DNA of 42,856 bases. It comes from an uncultured Verrucomicrobia subdivision 3 bacterium. Lineage in GTDB: Bacteria > Verrucomicrobiota > Verrucomicrobiia > Limisphaerales > UBA11358. The notes under the pieces are model-generated. The model worked only from the letters and a program-made list of their open reading frames with translations, was not told the origin of the DNA and did no database searches. How positions within the stretch are numbered: position 1 is the first letter of the stretch; each line of letters opens with the position of its first letter. The stretch lies in assembly GCA_903827955.1 (NCBI GenBank), contig CAIKKJ010000043.1:1-42856 (forward strand). The letters run 5' to 3'. The translations under genes and the position numbers were made by a program. Below are positions 31,769-39,126 of this stretch, piece by piece.

Positions 31769-34102
31769 TTATTGGGTTGTGCCGCCGCCGGTATTGCCGC
31801 CTTGTTGGATGCCGCCTTGCCCCTGCTGGAAGTTCACGTCGGTGATGACAGTCTTGATTTGGGTCGCACGCATCTGCGCCTGACGGCCGCTGATGGTGGT
31901 GACTTCCGGTTCGCCGAGGTTTTCAAAGCCACCGCGCTGTTCGAGCGCGTGCAGCGCCACGCGGAAATTCGGATCGGTCAAGATGCCCGTAATGGTTCCC
32001 AGCGCCGGTGCCGTGTTCCGCAGACCGGTCGTCAGCGCCTGATCATTCACCGATGAAGGAATCAAACTGGAGGCGGTATTGCCCGGAAATGCACCGAGCG
32101 GATTCGCCGGCGACGTCGGAACATTCAGCGACGGCGAACTGCCGCCCGTGCCCACGACGTTGTTGCCCATTTGAAACTGGCCGAGATACCATTCAAAACC
32201 AAACGCTTTGCTGTCATCCTGCGACACTTCAATGAAGCGCGCCTTGATGTGCACCTGCGGCGCAACTTGGTTCAAGGTTTGAATCGCCTTGTCAATCGTG
32301 TCCAAGTCCTGCTCCGTAGCCTTGACGAACAAAAGTCCTGACTTGTCGTTGAAGAAAACCGCTTTACCGGCCGGTTGCTCCAGATTTACACCGAGCGCGG
32401 TGAAAAATTGACGCGCCGCCGCACTGACCTGCGAGGACAACGTGATTTGCGTGATGTAATTCAAACCACCCTGGCCGCCGACATTGCCGCCACCGCCCGC
32501 AGCGCCTGCGCCAGTAGTTCCAGCGTTGAGCGGATTAACCGATCCTTGACCGCTACCGCCGCCACCGCCGCCACCGCCGCCACCGCCTTGGCCGCTGCTA
32601 CGGAATCCACCCGCTCCAGCAAACGCATTGACGACACCGACAACGGCACCGCTGTTCTGGCTATTGCCGCCACCGCCACCACCGCCGCCGCCGCCACCGC
32701 CGCCTCGACCGCCACCACCGCCACCTGAATTTCCTGATCCGCCGAAACTGGAAGAACTGACGCTTTCGAGACCGGAGTAAAATGTATTCGGGTCAACTTT
32801 GAAGGTGCGCGTGAAGAGCAGTGGGCTTTCCGCGCCTTTATCCATGAATACAATACCGTAATCCTTAATCACAAATTTAATTGGATGACCTTCCGGGTGT
32901 TCAGCATTGTCAACAATCGCATCCAAAACATCTGCAAGACGCACATCCGTCAGATTTAATTTCACCGTGACCGCCGTGCTGATGTCCACCTTTTCACCGC
33001 CACCACCAGCGTTTGCCGCCGGTGCGGCCGGCAAACCGGTAGCCGGGTCGATCGCCGCCGGTCCCGGAGCAGCCGGAGCGCCCGGAATACCCCCAATTCC
33101 GCCGAGGCCACCAAAGCCACCGGTCGCCGCCGCAATTGACGGGCCGGACTGGTCAGGATTCGGGTTGATCAAAAAGTTAATGCCCTTGCGCTCGGGATCA
33201 CGGAGCTTGGACTGTTCGGTAAGCTGGCGAACAACTTCGCTCAAAGGCACACCGTCGAATGAGACGCTTTCGAGGCGAACGCGGTCGAGCTTCGAGACAA
33301 TTGACTGGCGGCCGGGGCCGGTGTAAACAAGATTGTTGGTTGCATACGGATTGGGAATGGGCATCTGCACGCCAGACTTCGGGAGCACCCAGCGAGTTTC
33401 CACGTCGTTCATGCGAGACTGTTCATCCACAAGGTGCTGCGCGGATTCGCGTGTGTAGCGCGCCTGCTTGACCAAATTTTGATAGTAATAGGCACCCTTG
33501 TTGTCCGGATCAATTTTAACGGCTTCAGCCAGTTTGATATCCGCCTCGTCGAGCTTGCCCATTTCGTAAAGGAGTTTGCCGTCTTGAATGAAGGTCGCCG
33601 CCTGCGTCTTTTGGTTGGCCACAGCAGGAAGTTGATCAATTGTCGCGGCGTCCGGTTGATGACCTTTGGCAGCGGCAACGAACTGGTCGTTTTGAATCTT
33701 GGCAGCGAGGGCGGTGGAATTTTTTGGATCCGCTTTGAGCACCTGTTGGATACGCGTGGCAGCTTCGTGATAATCCTGGCGGGCTTGTGCTTCGCGCGCC
33801 AACGCGAGCGAGGCGGTGGCAAGACCGGCGACAGCCTGCTGTGATTCAGCCTCAATTCCGGCCGGGCCGATTTCTTGCGCGAGCGTCACTGCTTCTTGAA
33901 ACAGTTTCGCAGCGGCGGGAATATCGTTGTGTTGCGCAACGGCTTTGGCCTCGGCAAGTTTTTGCCGAAGGACAATGGTGTTGGCTTGGCGCAATACGGC
34001 TTCATTGACGGCGAGCGCGGCGGAGTTGTCCTGCGCGGGCACGGCGGCGGGGAGGGCCAGCAGTGCGGCGAGTCCGAGGTAAAGATAGGCGGATTTTATC
34101 AT
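31769..34102 (-). CDS. TPR-secretin (Amuc_1098/PilQ-like), lacking the final secretin strands
   Basis: 777 residues. Signal peptide about 1-23. TPR-like helices 25-215 (AAAKLFQEAVTLAQEIG, LYEMGKLDEADIKLAEAVKI). Secretin N-domains follow: VRLESVSFDGVPLSEVVRQL near 270, VKLNLTDVRLADVLDAIVD near 378, and a further one at about 544-611 (LLFVKATEQDLDTIDKAIQT). In between is a Gly-rich linker (about 454-540). The secretin core starts at QVHIKARFIEVSQDDSKAFG and continues to GEPEVTTISGRQAQMRATQI near 728-748, then a Gly/Gln-rich tail and stop. The usual VPxV...VVIGGL...GDIP...LF part is absent and is encoded by the next gene. In Akkermansia a TPR-secretin of this type sits beside Amuc_1099 and Amuc_1100. 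Outer-membrane pore of the complex. Confidence 0.9.
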   Translation of the reverse strand: MIKSAYLYLGLAALLALPAAVPAQDNSAALAVNEAVLRQANTIVLRQKLAEAKAVAQHNDIPAAAKLFQEAVTLAQEIGPAGIEAESQQAVAGLATASLALAREAQARQDYHEAATRIQQVLKADPKNSTALAAKIQNDQFVAAAKGHQPDAATIDQLPAVANQKTQAATFIQDGKLLYEMGKLDEADIKLAEAVKIDPDNKGAYYYQNLVKQARYTRESAQHLVDEQSRMNDVETRWVLPKSGVQMPIPNPYATNNLVYTGPGRQSIVSKLDRVRLESVSFDGVPLSEVVRQLTEQSKLRDPERKGINFLINPNPDQSGPSIAAATGGFGGLGGIGGIPGAPAAPGPAAIDPATGLPAAPAANAGGGGEKVDISTAVTVKLNLTDVRLADVLDAIVDNAEHPEGHPIKFVIKDYGIVFMDKGAESPLLFTRTFKVDPNTFYSGLESVSSSSFGGSGNSGGGGGGRGGGGGGGGGGGGGNSQNSGAVVGVVNAFAGAGGFRSSGQGGGGGGGGGGGSGQGSVNPLNAGTTGAGAAGGGGNVGGQGGLNYITQITLSSQVSAAARQFFTALGVNLEQPAGKAVFFNDKSGLLFVKATEQDLDTIDKAIQTLNQVAPQVHIKARFIEVSQDDSKAFGFEWYLGQFQMGNNVVGTGGSSPSLNVPTSPANPLGAFPGNTASSLIPSSVNDQALTTGLRNTAPALGTITGILTDPNFRVALHALEQRGGFENLGEPEVTTISGRQAQMRATQIKTVITDVNFQQGQGGIQQGGNTGGGTTQ
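32480..32740 (-). repeat. Poly-glycine-coding low-complexity tract in the secretin
   Basis: Two runs of GGC/GGT/GGA codons encode Gly-rich linkers between N-domains. On the plus strand they read as CCGCCACCG-type triplet repeats. The runs stay in frame. Their length may vary between strains. Confidence 0.8.
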
Positions 34103-34156
34103 GGCAAAATCAGGTTCGGCTGGGGTCAGCGCGGTTCAATTTAAAATTTGTATTAG

Positions 34157-34945
34157 TCAGGGCGTGAATGGGCGAGACGTTTTTTTCTGGTTCGACTGGT
34201 CTTGTAAAATTAATTCGGACTGGCTCACGCCGTCCACAGTGAAATCCGTGCCGTTGAAGTTAGCCTTGTCCCCGACGCGTTTGGCGTGAAAAACTTTTTT
34301 CTCCGGATCGTAACGAAAATCGGCGGCGTAGGCATCCACACGACGGTAAGGCTTGTCATGTGAAACAGAAACCACTTCGCCGCTGTCCACCAACTTGAGC
34401 ACCACTTCGTCAGGATTTTCCGGCGCGCCTTTGACCTGCAACAACGCGAATGCATCATTCGCTTTGTCGCCCACGGAAGCGAAGCGCGGAACTTTATGGC
34501 GCTTGGCTGGAACCTTGTCTGCCTGACGTTCCACACCGATGGCGTAGCGCGCACCGAGTTCATTCGTCGTCACCGAGTCGAAAGTCATAACCAAATAAAG
34601 CGGTGTTATGTTGGTCACGATAACCATGCGCGGGCCAGTGTGACTGGCGACCGGCACGATGTTTCCATCAGGAGTTTTCTGCCATTCCATCGGGTTAAAC
34701 ACCCGGTTGGTCGTCTCCAGATCAAGGTTGTAAGACGAATGTAAACGCGCCGTGACCGAACTCTGCACGGTAAGGTCCAGATTGGTCAACTCGGTGGCAG
34801 ATTTTTTGATGATGCTATCCACCAACTCGGTCATGGCTTGATTGTCCGAGCCGATGTAGAACGGCATGAATACCAATGCGCCAATGAGTCCCGCGAGCAC
34901 GAGGCCGAGCAGAATCTTTTCGTAATTTTTTTTGAGAAATTCCAT
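34157..34945 (-). CDS. Amuc_1099-like / PilP-like pilus-system membrane protein
   Basis: 262 residues with one N-terminal membrane anchor (about 11-31: ILLGLVLAGLIGALVFMPFY) and a soluble exterior domain. Residues about 165-225 contain KANDAFALLQVKGAPENPDE, then VVLKLVDSGEVVSVSHDKPY. The protein ends in a Lys/Ser-rich tail. The position between the Amuc_1100-like gene and the secretin is that of PilP, which links the inner-membrane complex to the secretin. Start ATG at 34945 is one base after the upstream stop (TAAGATG), so it is translationally coupled. I assign it by order and topology; sequence resemblance to classical PilP is not obvious. 54 bases without a gene separate it from the secretin gene. 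Confidence 0.72.
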   Translation of the reverse strand: MEFLKKNYEKILLGLVLAGLIGALVFMPFYIGSDNQAMTELVDSIIKKSATELTNLDLTVQSSVTARLHSSYNLDLETTNRVFNPMEWQKTPDGNIVPVASHTGPRMVIVTNITPLYLVMTFDSVTTNELGARYAIGVERQADKVPAKRHKVPRFASVGDKANDAFALLQVKGAPENPDEVVLKLVDSGEVVSVSHDKPYRRVDAYAADFRYDPEKKVFHAKRVGDKANFNGTDFTVDGVSQSELILQDQSNQKKTSRPFTP

Positions 34946-34946
34946 C

Positions 34947-35912
34947 TTAATTTTTCGGCAGGAGTTTCACTAGCCCGACTTCCGCCGTGACTCGGAGCAA
35001 CTGCTCCTTCAAGACCGTTTGCAATCCGCCCTTACCAGCCATTGCCGGCGCCGCCGCCATTTGCGCGGCAACCTGCGGGGCATAGCCTTCACCCGCATAG
35101 CGCACTGGCGCACCGCCCGGCATCGCACCCGGAGGCATTTCGCCATATCCATTTGGAACCGCCGCTGCGACCGAGGAAGCACCCGCCGGCTGAATATTGA
35201 TGGACTTGACAATGAATGTGTTTGAGGCCGTCGCAAATCCAGCCATCACGCGCGACAGTTCTAGCGTGAAACAGCGGAACGTCACGACATAAGGCGTGAT
35301 GATGGCCAGTTCGTTCGTGACAGGCCGTTGCTCAATGTAATCCGATTGCGGGCCGGCAGTATCGTCATCCGTCATGCGGATACGCTGGATACTGTCGAGT
35401 GCGTTGACACGCGCCGCGAAAAGAATTTCTGAAACTGCTTTGACTTCGCCCAATTGCGCCGCAAGCAAATCAAGCCCGGCCGCGAACTTCACCAGCGGAC
35501 GCTGCGCGGAAAATGAAAAATCATATTTTGGCGGTAACACCACACCCGCCGCTTCAGCTTCTTTCTGCAATTGATCCACTGTCCGGCGCAATGCACTGGC
35601 ATAAGCCTCGCTGGTCACGGTTCCCGCTGGGATTGCCGGAATGGGCTGAAAAAATCGCTGCGATGCCACCACCCAAGCTTGCACCTGCTTGTCCTGCTCC
35701 TTGGCGATTTTAGCGTTATCAATCTTGTCGTTGCCAGGCGATGGCTTTTGGTCAGTCAATCCCTTTAAGGTGCCGACCACTTCATTCAGATTGGTAAACG
35801 CCGTTGAGTTACGATCCCAGCCTTTGTAAATATAGAAACCTGCGCCGCCCAACGCAAACAGCGCGATGACGCCACCGACCACAAAAAATAAATTTCGTTT
35901 GATCCAGGCCAT
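34947..35912 (-). CDS. Amuc_1100-like / PilO-like pilus-system protein
   Basis: 321 residues. One membrane anchor at about 8-28 (LFFVVGGVIALFALGGAGFY), a helical stretch (about 35-125) and a ferredoxin-like domain with FAAGLDLLAAQLGEVKAVSE and TPYVVTFRCFTLELSRVMAG. It ends with an Ala/Pro/Gly-rich segment and LRVTAEVGLVKLLPKN. Length (317 in Akkermansia Amuc_1100), topology and neighbours match the Amuc_1100 family, whose fold resembles PilO/GspM. I start at ATG 35912 (MAWIKRNLFF), one base after the upstream stop (TGATATG); the longer frame only reads back into that gene. It should form the inner-membrane platform with the PilMN fusion and the PilP-like protein. Confidence 0.82.
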   Translation of the reverse strand: MAWIKRNLFFVVGGVIALFALGGAGFYIYKGWDRNSTAFTNLNEVVGTLKGLTDQKPSPGNDKIDNAKIAKEQDKQVQAWVVASQRFFQPIPAIPAGTVTSEAYASALRRTVDQLQKEAEAAGVVLPPKYDFSFSAQRPLVKFAAGLDLLAAQLGEVKAVSEILFAARVNALDSIQRIRMTDDDTAGPQSDYIEQRPVTNELAIITPYVVTFRCFTLELSRVMAGFATASNTFIVKSINIQPAGASSVAAAVPNGYGEMPPGAMPGGAPVRYAGEGYAPQVAAQMAAAPAMAGKGGLQTVLKEQLLRVTAEVGLVKLLPKN

Positions 35913-35913
35913 A

Positions 35914-37830
35914 TCAGTTGGTTGGCGGAGCCGCCGCCGCCGCCGGGGTGAAAGTTGGGGCGTTCGTCGGCGCAATGTTCACAGTGAACGTGAACGTGCC
36001 GTTTGATTCGTCTGGCACAATATTGCCGACGAGCGAAGTGGATTTAGCATCCACCATCGGAGAATTTTTGATTTCACTTTCCACCGCGTAGGCAATGGCC
36101 GGATTGGCTGAGGCATCGCCGCTGATCTTGGAAAGATCCACCGCCCGGCAAACTAGCGTGACAAAATTAGTGACCGCCGCGCCGGCTCCGGGCACTGCGT
36201 TCGGATCGGGCGCAGGAGCGGGTGCTGGCGCCCCATTTTCATAGGGATTTCGGTTCGGCATTCCGGGCATTCCAGGCATTCCGGGCATTCCAGGCATATT
36301 CGGTGCGCCCGGCATCGCAACACCGCTGGAAGCGGCGGTTCCAGCCAAGTCCGTTGATGAGGTCATCTGCTCAATCCAGATACCAGCCTCAATGCCGGGC
36401 TTTTGCGCAGACAATTTTTTCTTAATGCCGTCTTCGGAGCGAATGAGTGCACGGCGCATTTCAGCCATGAAATCCCCCCAATAAAACCGCTGCTGCATCC
36501 ATGTTGAAATCTGGCCAGCATCGCTCTGTGATTTTTGCAGGCTTTTCCATGATTTCTGGAATTTATCCACTTTTGCCTGCATTTTCTGCACTTCTGGATC
36601 CAGCTTTTCCTTTTCCTTCTCCTTGTTGACGGCGAGTTTTTGGAAAAGAAATCCGATCACGAACAATACCGCCACCAGAGAAAACACGGTTGCGATGAAA
36701 TATGGCTTCTTCTGATTGAGCGCCTGCCAGCGCAACGTGCTCTCCGGCATCAAATTCATCTCCACCGGACAGTTTGCCAGATTGCGCAGGCCAAGGCCGA
36801 CGATTTCGCCGAGACCGTGCGCGACGCGGGACAGCTCCTCAAGGTTCACTTCGGGGGCAATCTGCACGTTGCGGAACGGATTGAAATACTCTACCTGCAC
36901 CTGCAACTTCTCCGCAAAAAATTGCGCCGTGTAAGGCATGATGCTCGCACCACCAGAAAGAAATAACCGTTGTGGCGCGCCGCCGCCCTGCTGACCACGA
37001 TAGAACTGCATGGTCTGGTTGACCTGAATGTGCAGTTTCGTCATGAACTGCCGCGCCACCTTGGAAATAATCTTCTGATGCTCGCCTTCCGGTTCTTCAT
37101 ACGCACCGCCAAGACTCACAAAACCTTCCGCAATCTTAATCTTTTCCGCATCTTCAAACTTCAACTTTGCCTCGGTGGCAAAGTCCTGCGTGATGGCGTT
37201 TGCGCCTAAATTAATACTGCGGGAAAAAACCTTGCCCTTTTCGAAGAACAACAAATTGCTCGTCTTCGCACCAATGTCGAGCAACATCGTGCAGTCTTCA
37301 AGTTCGCCGTAGTTGAAGCGGAAGGCATTGCACAACGCCGCCGGCGAAGCATCGCACAAATTTAGTTTCAGCTTCGCTTCGGCCGCCACGCGGAAAAGTC
37401 CCTCGACGATCTCCGATTTGATGGCCACGAGCAGCACTTCCAGTTCGCCGCTCGGGGCCGTGCCGAGGATTTGATAATCCCACACGACTTCGCTCAACGG
37501 GAAGGGAACATTTTGCTGCGCTTCGTATTGAATAATTTGCCCGACCTTCGCCGCATCCACCGGCGGAAGTTTTACAAACTTGGAGAAAACATGAAAACCA
37601 GGCGCGCAAACATTGACGTTTTTTGACTTGATCCCTTTTTCTGCAATCGCTTCTTGCAGTGCCGCCAAAATAATTTTTTCGCGGGTGGTCTCCTGCGAAC
37701 CTTCCGCGCCCAACGGCTTGATCACAAAGTTGGCCAGACGCAATCCACCCGCCTCGTTGATTTCAAACTCCGCCAGCTTGAGACTTCCGGCTCCGAAATC
37801 AACGGTCAAAAATGACTTGGTGTTCAGCAT
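35914..37830 (-). CDS. PilM-PilN fusion protein (Amuc_1101-like)
   Basis: 638 residues. Residues 1-345 are a PilM/FtsA actin-like ATPase: LTVDFGAGSLKLAEFE (phosphate 1), CTMLLDIGAKTSNLLFFEKG (phosphate 2) and RLFLSGGASIMPYTAQFFAE (adenosine site). Then CPVEMNLMPES, a PilN-type entry, a membrane segment (about 374-400: KPYFIATVFSLVAVLFVIGF), a coiled coil (about 400-440, KEKEKEKLDPEVQKMQAKVD) and a periplasmic domain with a (GMP)n-like stretch. PilM recruits the short cytoplasmic tail of PilN in type IV pili, so fusing them hard-wires this contact. The open frame extends to 39087 but overlaps two plus-strand genes; MLNTKSFLTVDFG at 37830 is the natural start. First gene of the minus-strand series. 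Confidence 0.88.
   Translation of the reverse strand: MLNTKSFLTVDFGAGSLKLAEFEINEAGGLRLANFVIKPLGAEGSQETTREKIILAALQEAIAEKGIKSKNVNVCAPGFHVFSKFVKLPPVDAAKVGQIIQYEAQQNVPFPLSEVVWDYQILGTAPSGELEVLLVAIKSEIVEGLFRVAAEAKLKLNLCDASPAALCNAFRFNYGELEDCTMLLDIGAKTSNLLFFEKGKVFSRSINLGANAITQDFATEAKLKFEDAEKIKIAEGFVSLGGAYEEPEGEHQKIISKVARQFMTKLHIQVNQTMQFYRGQQGGGAPQRLFLSGGASIMPYTAQFFAEKLQVQVEYFNPFRNVQIAPEVNLEELSRVAHGLGEIVGLGLRNLANCPVEMNLMPESTLRWQALNQKKPYFIATVFSLVAVLFVIGFLFQKLAVNKEKEKEKLDPEVQKMQAKVDKFQKSWKSLQKSQSDAGQISTWMQQRFYWGDFMAEMRRALIRSEDGIKKKLSAQKPGIEAGIWIEQMTSSTDLAGTAASSGVAMPGAPNMPGMPGMPGMPGMPNRNPYENGAPAPAPAPDPNAVPGAGAAVTNFVTLVCRAVDLSKISGDASANPAIAYAVESEIKNSPMVDAKSTSLVGNIVPDESNGTFTFTVNIAPTNAPTFTPAAAAAPPTN
36257..36297 (-). 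repeat. Tandem 9-base repeat coding Gly-Met-Pro units
   Basis: Four to five in-frame copies of a nine-base unit encode NMPGMPGMPGMPGMPN in the periplasmic part of the PilMN fusion. Changes in copy number would keep the frame, so the linker could vary in length. Confidence 0.8.
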
Positions 37831-38037
37831 GCTTATAAGTGCGTCAAAGCCATCACACCGGTGCGCGACGATTCGGGTGATGGCTGCGCCGATTGATTTA
37901 TGGCAAATCTTCGCACGGGTCAAACAGAAAGCAAAAAAATTTTGTTCCAGTTGTATAAAAAAACATTTGCGCCAAGGCACGCCCTTTGGCTTTATCCGTC
38001 CGTGCCGCCTGCCAGTCCAAACTCGTCCCGCCGCCGG
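37831..38037. other. Divergent intergenic region between pilMN and acylphosphatase genes
   Basis: 207 bases between two outward-facing genes. It must hold promoters for both directions. The minus-strand candidate is listed separately. For the plus strand a TATAAA lies at 37954-37959 but no good -35 box is visible 17 bases before it. Confidence 0.6.
37896..37923 (-). promoter_or_regulatory. Candidate sigma-70-type promoter of the pilMN gene series
   Basis: On the minus strand TTGACC (37918-37923) is followed after 16 bases by ATAAAT (37896-37901), about 65 bases before the pilMN start at 37830. Only sequence resemblance supports it. Confidence 0.35.
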
Positions 38038-38304
38038 ATGACGATTTTTTATTCCGGGCGCGTGCAAGGCGTCGGTTTTCGCTACACCACCAGAACGGTC
38101 GCCGTCGGTTTTGAAGTCACCGGCATCGTCCGCAATTTGCCCGACGGCCGCGTGGAACTCGTCGCCGAAGGTTTGCCCGCCGAACTCGACGCTTTTAGAA
38201 TCGCACTCCAAGATGCAGGTCTTGCTGGATTTATCCGCGACGAACAGGTAATTTGGACGGACGCGAAAAATGAATTTCGGGGTTTTGAGATTGTTCGACA
38301 GTAA
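38038..38304 (+). CDS. acyP: Acylphosphatase
   Basis: 88 residues. The enzyme hydrolyses acyl phosphates such as acetyl phosphate or carbamoyl phosphate in the cytoplasm. The signature [16 protein letters not shown] carries the catalytic Arg, and [17 protein letters not shown] carries the catalytic Asn. The open frame starts earlier (37900), but the upstream 46 residues are unlike the family and Arg/Lys-rich. ATG at 38038 gives the usual length of about 90. The stop runs directly into the next ATG (TAAATG), so it forms a tight pair with the metallophosphoesterase gene. Confidence 0.92.
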   Translation: MTIFYSGRVQGVGFRYTTRTVAVGFEVTGIVRNLPDGRVELVAEGLPAELDAFRIALQDAGLAGFIRDEQVIWTDAKNEFRGFEIVRQ

Positions 38305-39027
38305 ATGAAATACGCCATCATCGCCGATATCCACGGGAATCTGGAAGCCTTGCAGGTCGTCCTTGAAGACATCCGCGCGCAGAACGTCACGCACATCGTC
38401 TGCCTCGGCGATATCGTCGGCTACAACGCCAACCCCAAAGAATGTCTCCAGATCATCCGCGACATGAACATCCCCTGCGTGAAGGGTAATCACGATGATC
38501 TCTGCTCCACGAATAACGAACTCGAAGGTTTCAATCCCCACGCTGCCGACGCCGTCCACTGGACGCGTGACCAGTTGAACGACGAGGAAAAGCAATGGCT
38601 GCGCGATTTGAAATACACACGCATGGCCGCGAATTTCACGATGGTTCACGCCACGCTCGACGCGCCGGACCGCTGGCAATACGTTTTTGACAAGCTCGCC
38701 GCCGCCGCGAGTTTTCCGTATCAGCTCACGCAGATGTGTTTCTTCGGCCACACCCACGTCCCCGTCGCCTTCATGCGCGACACCGTCGTGCGCGGCGGCA
38801 CTTACTCGAAGTTCAAAGTGGACCCGGCAAAAAAATATTTCATCAACGTCGGCGCCGTCGGCCAACCGCGCGACAATAATCCCAAGTCCGCCTACGTCAT
38901 TTACGACATGGACGCCGCCACGATTGAACTGCGCCGCCTCGAATACGACATCGCCGCCGCGCAGGCCAAAATCCTCGCCGCCGGTTTGCCGGAGCGGCTC
39001 GCCGAACGGCTGGCATACGGGCGTTAA
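38305..39027 (+). CDS. Calcineurin-like metallophosphoesterase (YfcE/MJ0936-type)
   Basis: 240 residues with the full set of metal ligands: IADIHGN (DxH), CLGDIVGYNA (GD), VKGNHDD (GNHD), VHATLD and FFGHTHVP (GHTH). Size and motif spacing fit the small YfcE-like phosphodiesterases, which act on phosphodiesters or phosphomonoesters; the true substrate cannot be told. The ATG follows the acylphosphatase stop with no gap. The order acylphosphatase then phosphoesterase suggests joint housekeeping of phosphoesters, but that is inference. Confidence 0.92.
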   Translation: MKYAIIADIHGNLEALQVVLEDIRAQNVTHIVCLGDIVGYNANPKECLQIIRDMNIPCVKGNHDDLCSTNNELEGFNPHAADAVHWTRDQLNDEEKQWLRDLKYTRMAANFTMVHATLDAPDRWQYVFDKLAAAASFPYQLTQMCFFGHTHVPVAFMRDTVVRGGTYSKFKVDPAKKYFINVGAVGQPRDNNPKSAYVIYDMDAATIELRRLEYDIAAAQAKILAAGLPERLAERLAYGR

Positions 39028-39085
39028 TTTTCGACCGCAGATTCGCACGGACAATTTTTCCGGCCCGGCCCGCAACCGTTTTTTC

Positions 39086-39115
39086 ATCCGTGTTTATTCG
39101 TGCCCATCCGTGGCT
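39086..39115 (+). repeat. Three tandem 10-base units in the intergenic region
   Basis: ATCCGTGTTT, ATTCGTGCCC and ATCCGTGGCT follow each other in the 99-base gap between the metallophosphoesterase and the glycosyltransferase. Similar 'CCGTGTTCATCCGTGG' strings are scattered between genes in many Verrucomicrobiota and Planctomycetes genomes as I recall them. Only one site is visible here. Confidence 0.45.
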
Positions 39116-39126
39116 GAAACATTGTT

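Noticed and set aside
31740-31775. Secretin split as a simple sequencing frameshift
   Set aside because: A single indel cannot explain a complete signal peptide with RBS between the two parts. An assembly error is still possible and is listed as a refuting outcome.
37831-39087. N-terminal extension of the PilMN frame to 39087
   Set aside because: It overlaps acylphosphatase and metallophosphoesterase genes with intact catalytic motifs on the other strand, and the extra 419 residues resemble nothing. The PilM start motif begins at 37830.
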